Source: Roseibium sp. TrichSKD4
GTDB taxonomy: Bacteria > Pseudomonadota > Alphaproteobacteria > Rhizobiales > Stappiaceae
Direction: 5' to 3'
Length of the DNA: 64,000 bases
Assembly (NCBI RefSeq): GCF_000148725.1
Contig: NZ_GL476318.1
Span: forward strand, 1 to 64,000
Of this stretch, positions 1-8,701 are shown one piece after another. The stretch's first letter is position 1; every line of letters begins with the position of its first letter. Under the pieces are notes generated by a model. That model made no database searches, had not been told where the DNA came from, and saw only the letters and a list, made by a program, of their open reading frames with translations. Made by a program: the position numbers and the translations under genes.

Positions 1-154
1 AGTCGGACAGCCGCCTGTTGGCGTGAGTGCCAATTCTGATGTCGACCCTGGCGGCTCAGAAACAGCGAACAAGCAGGACACAGATACAGATACGGATACG
101 AGCGAAGGTGGCGGCGAAGTCGTCTCCCTCGACGCGTTTCGCAAGAAGACCTGA
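1..154 (+). CDS. sspB: C-terminal tail of an SspB-like ClpXP adaptor (partial)
   Basis: Only the last 50 codons are in the window; the 5' part lies before base 1. The reading frame starting at base 2 is open to a TGA at 152-154. It encodes a low-complexity acidic tail with a DTDTDTD run, then the ending GEVVSLDAFRKKT. Alphaproteobacterial SspB proteins have a disordered acidic linker and a short conserved C-terminal ClpX-binding motif of this kind. SspB delivers ssrA-tagged proteins to the ClpXP protease in the cytoplasm. The next two genes, DUF4169 and a ribbon-helix-helix protein, are usual neighbours of sspB in this group, which supports the call. The globular SspB domain cannot be seen here, so the assignment rests on the tail and the context. 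Confidence 0.6.
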   Translation, partial: VGQPPVGVSANSDVDPGGSETANKQDTDTDTDTSEGGGEVVSLDAFRKKT

Positions 155-174
155 CACCAGTCGGAGCGAAAGTC

Positions 175-384
175 TTGACCGGAGACGTCATCAATCTGCG
201 TCAGGCCCGAAAGCGCAAAGCAAGGGCCGACAAGGCAGAAAAGGCCAATCAGAACCGGATAGCCTTTGGCCGGACCAAAGCCGAGAAGAACGTCTCCAAA
301 AAAACCATCACGGATCTAAATAAGACAGTCGACGCCCATCACCTTGATCGCACCGCAAAAGACGAAGCCGATCAAAATGACTGA
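175..384 (+). CDS. DUF4169 family small basic protein
   Basis: A 69-residue, highly charged protein with no membrane segment. The N-terminus reads VINLRQARKRKAR and is followed by ENRIAFGRTKAEK-like sequence (here QNRIAFGRTKAEK), which is the signature of DUF4169, a family of unknown function in alphaproteobacteria. The start is a TTG at 175 with GGAG eight bases upstream, twenty bases after the preceding stop codon, so it is probably cotranscribed with the SspB-like gene. Basic residues and a helical, coiled character dominate. The next gene follows after 15 bases. Function is unknown; the link with SspB suggests, but does not show, a role near proteolysis or cell-cycle control. Confidence 0.8.
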   Translation: MTGDVINLRQARKRKARADKAEKANQNRIAFGRTKAEKNVSKKTITDLNKTVDAHHLDRTAKDEADQND

Positions 385-399
385 TGGCGGCATTTTGCC

Positions 400-630
400 A
401 TGGGGCTGATCAAACGCTCGTTCACCCTTCACGGCCACCGGACCAGTCTTGCTCTCGAGCCGGAATTTTGGGCTGTTGTGGATGAGGAAGCTGAACGACG
501 CAGTCAAGCCGTGGCCGCGCTGATTGCAGAAATCGATCTCACTCGTGATCCAGACGACTCGCTGTCATCCATTGTCCGGGTTTGGGCGCTAACTATTGTT
601 CAAGAGAAATTCGGTCCGAACACCGGCTGA
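400..630 (+). CDS. Ribbon-helix-helix domain protein (RHH_4 type)
   Basis: A 76-residue protein resembling the small alphaproteobacterial ribbon-helix-helix family: KRSFTLHGHRTSLALEPEFWAVVDEEAERR forms the expected beta strand and first helix, followed by a second helix (SQAVAALIAEIDL) and a conserved C-terminal helix containing SSIVRVWAL. RHH proteins dimerise and insert the paired strands into the DNA major groove, so this is a likely small DNA-binding regulator, though no target is known. It is the last gene of the SspB/DUF4169 group. Its TGA stop abuts the stop of the convergent AsmA gene, both lying inside one TGATCA palindrome at 628-633. The start ATG at 400 has only a weak ribosome-binding site. 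Confidence 0.8.
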   Translation: MGLIKRSFTLHGHRTSLALEPEFWAVVDEEAERRSQAVAALIAEIDLTRDPDDSLSSIVRVWALTIVQEKFGPNTG

Positions 631-3600
631 TCAGTTGCCGGACCAATTCGGGTTTTCTCGCACCATCCCATTTGGCAACTGAATGTAACGCGGCTCAGAG
701 GACACAGGTTGAACGGGGGCAGTGGTTCGGCGCTGGATCGTCTGTCGCGTCCTTTGGGCAGGCTCACTGGCAACAACGTTATCGCCGCCGCTGTCGTCAG
801 CTCCAAGGTCAGACACGGTCGGCGTACCGATATCAAGCGTCAGCAATTCTTCAATTGTCTCTGGAGCTGCGAGCGGCGGAAGATCAGACGCAGTGCCGGT
901 ATCTCTGGTCGCCGTTTCAGTTGTGTCAGGCGTTTCATATGCGGGCAATGGCGCACCACCTGCATCGTCTGACGCTTCAATGATACTGCGAATTCTTGAG
1001 CTGAAATCACGACCGTCAGCACTTGCATCGACAGCTGCAGGTGCAAGCTGCTCAAGCGAAGCAGTCGCGGGAGCACTCTCATCCGGAGAAATTTCACTCA
1101 GGGATGCATTGTCCGTGGGTCGGATGGGTTGAAGGTCTGTTTGTTCGGCAGGATCAGCTGCAGGATCTGCTTCTTCCCCCTGTCCGGTTGCCGCTTCGCC
1201 CTGCTCTGCCTCCAGAGCTTCTTGAGCAGCAGCTTCCGCGGCCGCCTGCTCCATACGCTTGTCGGTCTCACGGTAACGTTTCAATTCACGCAGTAACCGA
1301 TCACGCTCCAGAATTTCCGCTTGAAGCTTTTCCACCCGCCGGACTTCCTGATCGAATGCCCGAAGGGTCAGGAATGCGGAGAACGGAGCAATATCAACGG
1401 ATTGCTGAGGTTGATCGAGCGCGCCTTTGAACAGCATTCCGACCTGAGGCTCAGCCCCGGTCACTGCATTTTCGCCCGGATCAATCCGGATCGTGACATC
1501 ACTATCAAGCTCAAATGTGTTCAGGTCCGCCTCAACAGAACCAAAAATATCGGCATCCGACGCATCAACCACGATATTTCGGGCGCTAATCCGACCGCCG
1601 AGCAGCGACAAAGTGCCCTCCAGTTTTGAAAACGGCAGGCTGCCAACCGTCATGTGACTAACGAAGGCCTCCTTGATCGCCTCATCCTCCAACTCAAGCC
1701 CTGCATCTGCCGCCCGGATGACAAGATCAAACGCACGCGGATTAATACCGCGGAGTGCTCCGTCACGTACCGTCGCCGTGCCGCCCCCATTCAATCCTGA
1801 AACAATTGCAGAAATGGAGCGCCCAGCGCCATCGAACTCAAGAAACAGATCCAGCAATCCAGTAGCTACGGCCCTGTCGTTGCGCGTCCAAACCAGACGG
1901 CGCACATCTGCATCTTGAAGTTTGATACGGCCGGAAACCGCACCTTCTGCATCTGAGCGGCGGATCGCCAAGGCCGCATCCAATTGGCCACTGGCATATT
2001 GAGCTGACAGCCCATCCAAACGCAGCATCATGGGTGTCAGCCGCATTTCAGTGGCCGCGTTTTCCAACTCTAAACCGTCTGCAACGATGAACCTGTTTGC
2101 AGAGACCTGCAGTGTCAGATCAAGATCTGACACCAAGGTTGCCCCAAACGCCCCATTTGGCCAGATGGAAGACCCATCGCCCGCGGAAAACCATTGATCC
2201 GGCCCCAGTATCGCTTCCGACAACACCCTGAGGTCAAGCTCGCTTAACGCCAAATCGCCCGTAAAACGGCGGTTCGTCTCGCCCACAGATGGTTCCAGAC
2301 TGCCGGATGCTGATCCATCTACGGTTACGCCCGCGAATGTGCCCTCAATAGAGGTCAGGTCCAACTGTTCGGTGTTGCCGGATATAGACGCCTGCAGATC
2401 AACCGGGATCCCCCCGCCCATGATCGGCAACACCCGCCCTGCCAGAAGCGCAACCGGCGCAAGGTCGGGCGTCGCGGCGCTAACTTTGATATCATATTTC
2501 GCATCACCGTCTTCGGCCAAGCGCACCGTCCCGGAAACGCCAAGGCTGGCAGCTTTTGACCCGGCATCAAGGTCTACGGAAAGCCCCTCTTTGGGGCGCC
2601 CCTCAACACTAAGGGCAACCGTGGCCTCTCCGAGGTCATCAACAGGAAGAACCTCGAATCCGAACTGGCGCAGCATGGTTCCACCATCAGAACCGGTGAG
2701 TTTCAACTTCAAGCCAACATCCGCATCCCTCCAGGCATCTACCCGGCCAGAAAGACTTCCGGAAACGGCGGTCAACGCGCTGCCAGCCTCACCATCGAGT
2801 TCAAGGAAGACATCGCTTTTGTCATTGTCCGCATGCGCGGTCAGATCTGCCTTGAACCGAGCCGGCACCAGATAGGGAGCCGCCTGCTTGACGCGATCAA
2901 CAAGCCCGGAATCTGGAAACACAGTTTTGAGCAAGCTGACGAGGCCGCCCAGATCAGATGCAACAAGCGATCCGGAAAGGCTGCCTTGGGGCGTTTCAAA
3001 AATGTTGTTCACACCGCCACGGACATCCACCTCAGCTCCTGCCAAGTCGCCCGCAAACAGCCGATTGACCTTTAAATCGCCATCGGAAAAAGCAGCTTCA
3101 ACGCCGATATTCTTTCCCTCAACCGATCCGATTAGAACGCGGTCCGCTTGAACGCGGGCAGAGACTTCCAAATCGCTTAAAAGCCCAGGGCGTTCAGAGA
3201 CGCCGCGCAGACCAACATCTTCTCCGCGAACCGCCTGCCCGAGCTTCACCACTTCATCAATGTCGAGCTGATCGGCATTCAGGTTAATTGAAAAGATCGG
3301 GTTGCCGTTGACGCGCTTGCGAAAAGAGACCGCGCCATCTGCATCCGCACCGTCCAACGCCAGATTGAGGTTTTCCAGAACGAACCCGTCCGGGACAACA
3401 TTGATCCGCCCTTCCAAATCAATCGGCTGAAGCGTGGTGGCTCCAGATTTCGCCTGACGCCACCATCCCACAAATGCGCCCGGTTGCTGAGAGCTCAAGG
3501 AAACATTGCCGCGATACGTCAGGTTTGGTGAAAGAACGAGATCACCTTGAGAGGCAATCACAGTTCGCCCGGGTGCGCGGGCTGCAAATCTGGCAATGCG

Positions 3601-4734
3601 CCATCCGCCAAGGGCCGTTTCAACATCAAGACGCATGTCTTGTGTCAGGCCGCCACCAACAACCAGCGCCGGGACATCCAGACTGATCGCCCCGTCCATG
3701 TCAGGAACCGGAACCGCAGACAGTGCAGCAAACACCAGCTCAGACGCTTGGCCAAGATCAATCGGCGAGAGCGGTCCTCCGCCAAGCAAGCGATCCAGAT
3801 CAATCTGTTTGGATCTGGTCCGTACTTCAAACCGCCGAGCACCTGAATAGACCAGATCCGCCGTACCGGTCATCGAGAGCTGGCGTTCTTGCGGTCCGAA
3901 CCGATATTCAAATTCCGGCACTTCAAGCTCGGCCATATCGGCTTCAACTTGCCCGGAGAGGGTCCACGCCGTATCGACGTCTTCCGGGGCCTGTATCGAA
4001 CTCAGGTTAAATGCGCCTTCAAACTGCGGCGAAGCATTTTCATGCGACAGCAGACCATCGAGACCCAGATCGACCGGAAAGCGCGTGGGTGTCACCTGCC
4101 CCTTCAAACGGATCGACCCGTTCTCCTGTTGGCGCCCCGTCGCCATTGAGATTGAATAAGGTTCCTGATCAAGCGCAATGGTACCGTCCAGCTTGAACGG
4201 CCCCTCCAGGCTACGTGCGCTCAAAGAAAGATTGCCACCTTCAAACCGGAAGGTTTCACCCGTGCGAGCATCAACAACAGATAACGCGCCGTTGGTGATC
4301 GCAACATTTTCAAAGGCAACGTCGTCTGCATTCAACGACGCAAGAACACCTGTTTCCGGCATCGCTGTCAGCCAGTCCAGTCGACCGCTTTCGTCAAGGG
4401 ATAGCTGCAGATGAGGTCGATCCAGTTGCAAGTCCCGCACCTTGACCTCCCCTTTCATCAGGGGTGGCAATTCGACTTGCATCTGGAACCGGGAAACGAC
4501 AAGCAGAGGATTTTCCGCAGCCCCGACACGAACATCGGAAAATGTGATCGATGGCGCAGGCAGAAGCCGCATGTCGGCTTCGCCAAGCACAGTAACAGGA
4601 TGACCTAAGACACGTTCGGCATAACGTTCAAATGTGGATCGGTAGAGGGTCCAGTCGACAAAATACGGCCCAACCAGCGCTGTCATCAGCACCAGAATAA
4701 CCCCAACGCCAAGGATGATGAAAAAGCGGTTCAG
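631..4734 (-). CDS. AsmA family envelope protein (large, AsmA-like)
   Basis: A protein of about 1,367 residues with one N-terminal membrane anchor and a long repetitive beta-rich body, typical of AsmA/TamB-like proteins that act between inner and outer membranes. After the anchor comes PYFVDWTLYRSTFERYAERVLGHPV, the usual AsmA opening. The last ~250 residues are acidic, Ala/Glu/Pro-rich and probably disordered, after a short coiled-coil-like stretch (VRRVEKLQAEILERDRLLRELKRYRE). Choice of start: an ATG or GTG start at 4686-4692 would cut the membrane helix in half, whereas the frame stays open upstream and codes LNRFFIILGVGVILVL. A CTG at 4734 has AGGAG seven bases upstream, so I use it; no ATG, GTG or TTG is available for the full helix. 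The family is linked to outer-membrane lipid homeostasis; the exact role here is unknown. Confidence 0.8.
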   Translation of the reverse strand: MNRFFIILGVGVILVLMTALVGPYFVDWTLYRSTFERYAERVLGHPVTVLGEADMRLLPAPSITFSDVRVGAAENPLLVVSRFQMQVELPPLMKGEVKVRDLQLDRPHLQLSLDESGRLDWLTAMPETGVLASLNADDVAFENVAITNGALSVVDARTGETFRFEGGNLSLSARSLEGPFKLDGTIALDQEPYSISMATGRQQENGSIRLKGQVTPTRFPVDLGLDGLLSHENASPQFEGAFNLSSIQAPEDVDTAWTLSGQVEADMAELEVPEFEYRFGPQERQLSMTGTADLVYSGARRFEVRTRSKQIDLDRLLGGGPLSPIDLGQASELVFAALSAVPVPDMDGAISLDVPALVVGGGLTQDMRLDVETALGGWRIARFAARAPGRTVIASQGDLVLSPNLTYRGNVSLSSQQPGAFVGWWRQAKSGATTLQPIDLEGRINVVPDGFVLENLNLALDGADADGAVSFRKRVNGNPIFSINLNADQLDIDEVVKLGQAVRGEDVGLRGVSERPGLLSDLEVSARVQADRVLIGSVEGKNIGVEAAFSDGDLKVNRLFAGDLAGAEVDVRGGVNNIFETPQGSLSGSLVASDLGGLVSLLKTVFPDSGLVDRVKQAAPYLVPARFKADLTAHADNDKSDVFLELDGEAGSALTAVSGSLSGRVDAWRDADVGLKLKLTGSDGGTMLRQFGFEVLPVDDLGEATVALSVEGRPKEGLSVDLDAGSKAASLGVSGTVRLAEDGDAKYDIKVSAATPDLAPVALLAGRVLPIMGGGIPVDLQASISGNTEQLDLTSIEGTFAGVTVDGSASGSLEPSVGETNRRFTGDLALSELDLRVLSEAILGPDQWFSAGDGSSIWPNGAFGATLVSDLDLTLQVSANRFIVADGLELENAATEMRLTPMMLRLDGLSAQYASGQLDAALAIRRSDAEGAVSGRIKLQDADVRRLVWTRNDRAVATGLLDLFLEFDGAGRSISAIVSGLNGGGTATVRDGALRGINPRAFDLVIRAADAGLELEDEAIKEAFVSHMTVGSLPFSKLEGTLSLLGGRISARNIVVDASDADIFGSVEADLNTFELDSDVTIRIDPGENAVTGAEPQVGMLFKGALDQPQQSVDIAPFSAFLTLRAFDQEVRRVEKLQAEILERDRLLRELKRYRETDKRMEQAAAEAAAQEALEAEQGEAATGQGEEADPAADPAEQTDLQPIRPTDNASLSEISPDESAPATASLEQLAPAAVDASADGRDFSSRIRSIIEASDDAGGAPLPAYETPDTTETATRDTGTASDLPPLAAPETIEELLTLDIGTPTVSDLGADDSGGDNVVASEPAQRTRQTIQRRTTAPVQPVSSEPRYIQLPNGMVRENPNWSGN

Positions 4735-4849
4735 CTTTCGTCTCCTGCCAGACCTGATTCCCTTATTTCAATTTGCATAACATACACCAAAGCGCCTGAG
4801 CCTGCTTTCGTCCGAAAATTCCGTAATGGTATGATATTTAAATACTATG

Positions 4850-6259
4850 TCACGATGGAGGCAGGATTTTTCCCGGGTTCATGATGTTATCGGGGTCCAA
4901 TGCTCGCTTGATCGTTTGCATCACATCCACCCCGTTGCCGTGTTCTTTTTGCATGTATTTGATCTTGCCCTGCCCGATCCCATGCTCGCCTGTACATGTG
5001 CCGCCCATATCGATAGCGCGGTAGTTCAGCCGCTCAACAAACGCTTCGGCAGCTTGAACCTCCTCGTTATTGTCAGCATCCACCAACACAAGGACATGGA
5101 AGTTTCCGTCGCCAACATGACCTACGATGGGAGCAATAAAGCCGCTGGTTTCAATGTCCTTCCGGGTTGCCTCGACACACTCTGCAAGGCGAGAAATCGG
5201 CACGCAGACATCCGTTGCCACGCCTTTTGCTCCGGGCCGGAGGGTGAAGGAAGACCAATATGCGTTATGGCGCGCTTCCCAAAGCTTGGTGCGCGCTTCT
5301 GCCTGCGTTTCCCAAACAAAGGGGCCACCGCCAAGTTCTGCGGCTATCTCATTGAAAAGATAGGACTGTTCCTGAACCCCAGCCTCTGTCCCGTGAAATT
5401 CCAGAAACAGTGTCGGTGTCTCGGCAAGATCGAGTTTGGAGTAGATGTTACACGCCTTGACCTGAACGGGATCCAACAACTCAATCCGCGCAACCGGAAT
5501 GCCGCATTGGATTGTCGTAATCACTGCATTGCAGGCATCTTCAATGGTGGGAAACGGACACACCCCTCCGGATATTGCTTCCGGAATACCATGAAGGCGC
5601 AATTGAAGTTCGGTGATGATGCCGAGTGTCCCCTCACTGCCCACCATGAGCCGGGTGAGATCATACCCTGCGGAGGATTTGCGCGCTCGGCTGCCGGTAC
5701 GCACAATCTCGCCTTGAGGGGTCACGATGGTGAGACCAAGAACGGCATCACACATGGTCCCGTAACGCACGGCATTTGTACCCGAGGCCCGTGTGGACGC
5801 CATGCCGCCGAGACTTGCGTCCGCTCCCGGGTCGATTGGGAAGAACAGCCCCGTATCGCGCAAGTGGGTATTCAGCTGTTTGCGGGTCACGCCTGCCTGC
5901 ACACGGCAATCCAGATCTTCTGGAGAAACGGAAAGGATCTCATTCATCTGGGAAAGATCAATGGAGATCCCGCCCTGCGGCGCATTCACATGCCCCTCCA
6001 ATGACGATCCGGTGCCAAATGGGATCACAGGCACCTTATGCTCAGCGCAGATACGAACGATTTCCGCGACTTCTTCAGTAGACCGCACGAAGACAACAGC
6101 ATCCGGCGGCTGATTGGTGAGCCATGTGGTCGTATGGCCGTGTTGAACTCTGAGAGCCTCAGACCGGGCGCAACGATCACCAAAACGCTCACTGAGCAGG
6201 GAAACAACAACATCCCGGCTCTCTGCCGTCTGCTCGAGCGCAGTTGCCTGTGGTGTCAT
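4850..6259 (-). CDS. FAD-linked oxidase, GlcD/D-lactate dehydrogenase family
   Basis: 469 residues with an N-terminal PCMH-type FAD-binding domain (FGTGSSLEGH at 81-90 and PGADASLGGMASTRASGTNAV further on) and a C-terminal FAD-oxidase domain containing HVGDGNFHVLVL and CTGEHGIGQGK, ending DNIMNPGKILPP. This is the layout of glycolate oxidase GlcD, cytochrome-dependent D-lactate dehydrogenase and related 2-hydroxyacid dehydrogenases, which pass electrons from a D-2-hydroxyacid to the respiratory chain. No glcE or glcF lies next to it, so a stand-alone D-lactate-type dehydrogenase is more likely than glycolate oxidase; the substrate cannot be read from sequence. The ATG is preceded by AGGAAAGGAA. 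The gene sits upstream of asmA on the same strand with a 115-base gap. Confidence 0.88.
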   Translation of the reverse strand: MTPQATALEQTAESRDVVVSLLSERFGDRCARSEALRVQHGHTTTWLTNQPPDAVVFVRSTEEVAEIVRICAEHKVPVIPFGTGSSLEGHVNAPQGGISIDLSQMNEILSVSPEDLDCRVQAGVTRKQLNTHLRDTGLFFPIDPGADASLGGMASTRASGTNAVRYGTMCDAVLGLTIVTPQGEIVRTGSRARKSSAGYDLTRLMVGSEGTLGIITELQLRLHGIPEAISGGVCPFPTIEDACNAVITTIQCGIPVARIELLDPVQVKACNIYSKLDLAETPTLFLEFHGTEAGVQEQSYLFNEIAAELGGGPFVWETQAEARTKLWEARHNAYWSSFTLRPGAKGVATDVCVPISRLAECVEATRKDIETSGFIAPIVGHVGDGNFHVLVLVDADNNEEVQAAEAFVERLNYRAIDMGGTCTGEHGIGQGKIKYMQKEHGNGVDVMQTIKRALDPDNIMNPGKILPPS

Positions 6260-6374
6260 CTGATTTCCTTTCCTATGCTCAGCCGGAGCCGACTGTTTTG
6301 AGATCGGAATATGGAATTACTTGGAACAAACGTCAAAGCGATTCCAGTCACGGATAAAAATGAGGAGATGGATT

Positions 6375-6869
6375 TTGGCGGATTGGCCACATGCCCCCTT
6401 TGAGAGTGAGGGCAAACAGGTTCTGGAAGAGTGGATCGACTATAACGGACACCTCAACATGGCTTATTACAATGTCCTGTTCGATCAAGGCGTTGATGAT
6501 GCCTTTGTCAGGCTGGGCATGGGCCCTGATTATGTAAAGGCGCGAGATGCTTCTTTCTTCACCGCCGAGGTCCATGTTTGCTATCTGCGAGAACTTGAGG
6601 CCGGCATGCCCGTGGTAGTCAATCTGCAACTTCTAGATTTTGACGAAAAGCGCGCGCATTTCTTTCAAGAACTCCGCCATGCTGACGAAGGCTGGATTTC
6701 AGCCACATCAGAGCAAATGTCTTTGCATGTAGACCTCAGCGCCCGCAAAGTATCCCCATGGCCTGCGGATATTCTTGCGAACCTGACAGCACTGGCGAAA
6801 GCGCACGTAGAACTCCCCAAACCGGAAAGAGCTGGACGCTCCATCGCAATCAAACGAAAAACAGGCTGA
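6375..6869 (+). CDS. Hotdog-fold acyl-CoA thioesterase-like protein
   Basis: A 164-residue hotdog protein. The motif EEWIDYNGHLNMAYYNVLFDQ contains the Asp-Tyr-Asn-Gly-His-x-Asn core of 4-hydroxybenzoyl-CoA-thioesterase-like enzymes, where the Asp is the usual catalytic residue. The partner family is often found with carnitine or fatty-acid genes; here it stands alone, so the acyl-CoA substrate is unknown. The start is a choice: an in-frame ATG at 6360 and a TTG at 6321 give longer forms, but an AGGAG at 6363-6367 lies inside those and is seven bases before the TTG at 6375, giving an N-terminus MADWPHAPFES. I prefer this TTG. It is transcribed divergently from the FAD-linked oxidase gene. Confidence 0.82.
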   Translation: MADWPHAPFESEGKQVLEEWIDYNGHLNMAYYNVLFDQGVDDAFVRLGMGPDYVKARDASFFTAEVHVCYLRELEAGMPVVVNLQLLDFDEKRAHFFQELRHADEGWISATSEQMSLHVDLSARKVSPWPADILANLTALAKAHVELPKPERAGRSIAIKRKTG

Positions 6870-6902
6870 AATCTCACAGGTTTTTGCCGACAAGGGTAGC
6901 GC

Positions 6903-6950
6903 CGCCTGACGACTCAGGCGACACTTCCTTAACTTGAAACCTACAAGCTG
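6903..6950 (+). other. Two tandem short hairpins between thioesterase and ClC genes
   Basis: Two perfect six-base stems lie in the 113-base gap before the ClC gene: GCCTGA-CGAC-TCAGGC, and downstream CCTACA-AGC-TGTAGG. Neither is followed by a T-run, so they are poor intrinsic terminators. They could be transcript-end structures of the thioesterase mRNA or part of the ClC leader. I did not recognise a known riboswitch. Confidence 0.35.
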
Positions 6951-6982
6951 TAGGGTCTCTACGCCCAGCCAATTCGGGGCCA

Positions 6983-8626
6983 ATGAAACAGATACTGGAA
7001 AATGTGTGGCGGTTACCTTCAATCCTGTTTAGCTGGATTGCGCCAAACATGCGCCTGTTTCTGGCCAACCGGCTGCCCCGGGTCTGGGTCCTGGCTGTCA
7101 TCATCGGCGCATTGGTTGCCGTTGCAGCGACCCTGTTTCGGCTTTTGATCGGCGTCTATCAATTCACCTGGCTCGGCACGATGTCAGAACGGGTGATTGA
7201 AGCTGCAAACAGTCAACCCTGGTGGGTGATTGTCGCCGCACCAACATTTGGCGGCCTCATTGTGGGCTGGCTCTTGCAGAATTATCAGCCCAAACAGCGC
7301 GCTGGTGGTGTTGCCGACGTTATCGAAGCCAGAGCGCTTGGGGGGCGTGGCCTTCCTTTCAAGTCTGGCATGCTATCAGCCTTGGTCACAACAATTTCGA
7401 TCGGCTTTGGCGGCAGCGCTGGTCGGGAAGGACCAGTGGTTCATCTAGGCGCAACCATTGGAACAGCACTTTGCCAAATCTTTCAGTTGCCAGATTCCGC
7501 CCGCCGCATTTTGCTCGCTTGCGGAGTGGCCAGCGCCGTCTCCGCCTCCTTCAACGCCCCCATTGCCGGGGTGCTGTTCGCACATGAAGTGATCCTTGGT
7601 CACTATGCCATGTCGGCTTTCGTCCCAATTGTTCTGGCCTCTGCAATTGGGACCGTTTTGAGCCGCCTGTGGTTTGGGGAAGCAACAGCCTTCATCATTC
7701 CCGAATACGAGATTACCTCATATCTGGAGATCCCGGCCTTCGCCCTTTTGGGTGTTACGGCAGGTCTTGTCGCAATCATCTTTCAGTTTTCACTGATCGG
7801 CACAGACTATGTTGCTCGCAACATCTCCATGCCCCTTTGGCTTCGCCCGGTTGTCGGTGGCTTTACCATAGGCTGCATCGGCGTGTTCTTCCCGCATATT
7901 CTGGGTGTCGGCTATGAAGCAACCGACATGGCGCTGAAACAGGAACTGCCTATCACGCTGATGTTGATGTTGCTGGTGGCCAAGACGGCAGCAACCTCTA
8001 TCACCCTCGCCTCGAGATTCGGTGGGGGCATCTTCTCGCCCGCCCTTTATCTGGGAGCGATGACGGGCGGGGCGTTCGGATTGATTGCCGCCTCAATTTA
8101 CCCAGAAATGGCCTCAAGCCACGGCCTTTATGCGATCCTTGGCATGGGGGCAGTTGCAGCTGCCGTGCTCGGCGCACCGGTCTCCACAACAGTGATCGTG
8201 TTTGAGCTGACAGGCGGCTATGAACTTTCCATCGCGCTGTTGATTTGCGTTTCCATTGCGACCGGCCTGATGCAGGCCGTTCATGGAAAATCTTTCTTTC
8301 ACTGGCAGCTCGGAATGCGCGGAGTTTGCCTCCACGAAGGCGCGCACACCTATCTTGGAACAAGCGTCAAAGTCCGGGAGTTTATGGACCCACCGCCCGA
8401 CGACGAGGAGGATCGCATTTTCGATCCAGCTGGCGGCACGCCTTATCTCCACACGACAGACTCTCTTGAAAGTACACTAAGAGCCTTTGACAACAGCGGC
8501 CATGTGTCCCTGCCCGTTGTCGACGGCGCAGATGCCACACGCATTGTTGGCGTGGCGCGGCACGTTCGTGCGCTGAGCTATTTCAACAAAGCTCTAATCC
8601 GCGCCACCGAAGAAGAACACCGATAA
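6983..8626 (+). CDS. ClC-family chloride channel/transporter with C-terminal CBS region
   Basis: 547 residues, about ten hydrophobic helices, then a soluble tail. The ClC selectivity-filter motifs are present: GFGGSAGREGPVVHLGA with the gating glutamate in GREGP (near residue 149), and a GGGIFSPALYLGAMTG segment corresponding to the GxFxP filter loop. The tail from about residue 460 (VREFMDPPP ... DSLESTLRAFDNSGHVSLPVVD) matches a CBS-type regulatory region. These proteins move chloride across the inner membrane, as channels or Cl-/H+ exchangers; presence of the gating glutamate is compatible with either. It lacks the features expected of the fluoride-specific branch. The start ATG at 6983 has a weak GGGG upstream; a shorter form starting MRLFLANRLP is possible. 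Confidence 0.9.
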   Translation: MKQILENVWRLPSILFSWIAPNMRLFLANRLPRVWVLAVIIGALVAVAATLFRLLIGVYQFTWLGTMSERVIEAANSQPWWVIVAAPTFGGLIVGWLLQNYQPKQRAGGVADVIEARALGGRGLPFKSGMLSALVTTISIGFGGSAGREGPVVHLGATIGTALCQIFQLPDSARRILLACGVASAVSASFNAPIAGVLFAHEVILGHYAMSAFVPIVLASAIGTVLSRLWFGEATAFIIPEYEITSYLEIPAFALLGVTAGLVAIIFQFSLIGTDYVARNISMPLWLRPVVGGFTIGCIGVFFPHILGVGYEATDMALKQELPITLMLMLLVAKTAATSITLASRFGGGIFSPALYLGAMTGGAFGLIAASIYPEMASSHGLYAILGMGAVAAAVLGAPVSTTVIVFELTGGYELSIALLICVSIATGLMQAVHGKSFFHWQLGMRGVCLHEGAHTYLGTSVKVREFMDPPPDDEEDRIFDPAGGTPYLHTTDSLESTLRAFDNSGHVSLPVVDGADATRIVGVARHVRALSYFNKALIRATEEEHR

Positions 8627-8642
8627 GAGAACAGTCAAATTC

Positions 8643-8674
8643 AAAAAAGCCCCTGCGGATACACCGCAGAGGCT
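8643..8674 (-). terminator. Intrinsic terminator of the aminopeptidase P gene
   Basis: On the minus strand a hairpin AGCC-(A/C mismatch)-CTGCGG with a five-base loop is followed directly by TTTTTT. It starts 28 bases after the stop codon of the aminopeptidase gene. The stem could also help stop transcripts from the ClC gene on the plus strand, but the T-run is only on the minus side. Confidence 0.85.
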
Positions 8675-8701
8675 CTGGGATCATCTCATTGCCAGGAGCG
8701 A

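Noticed and set aside
4847-6004. Plus-strand 385-codon frame antisense to the FAD-linked oxidase
   Set aside because: It lies wholly within a well-supported gene on the other strand, has no recognisable family features, and is a product of codon bias.
6870-6982. Fluoride riboswitch upstream of the ClC gene
   Set aside because: CCTACA is present but the conserved GGNGAUGG-type start and CUGAUGA block are missing; the channel is of the GREGP type.
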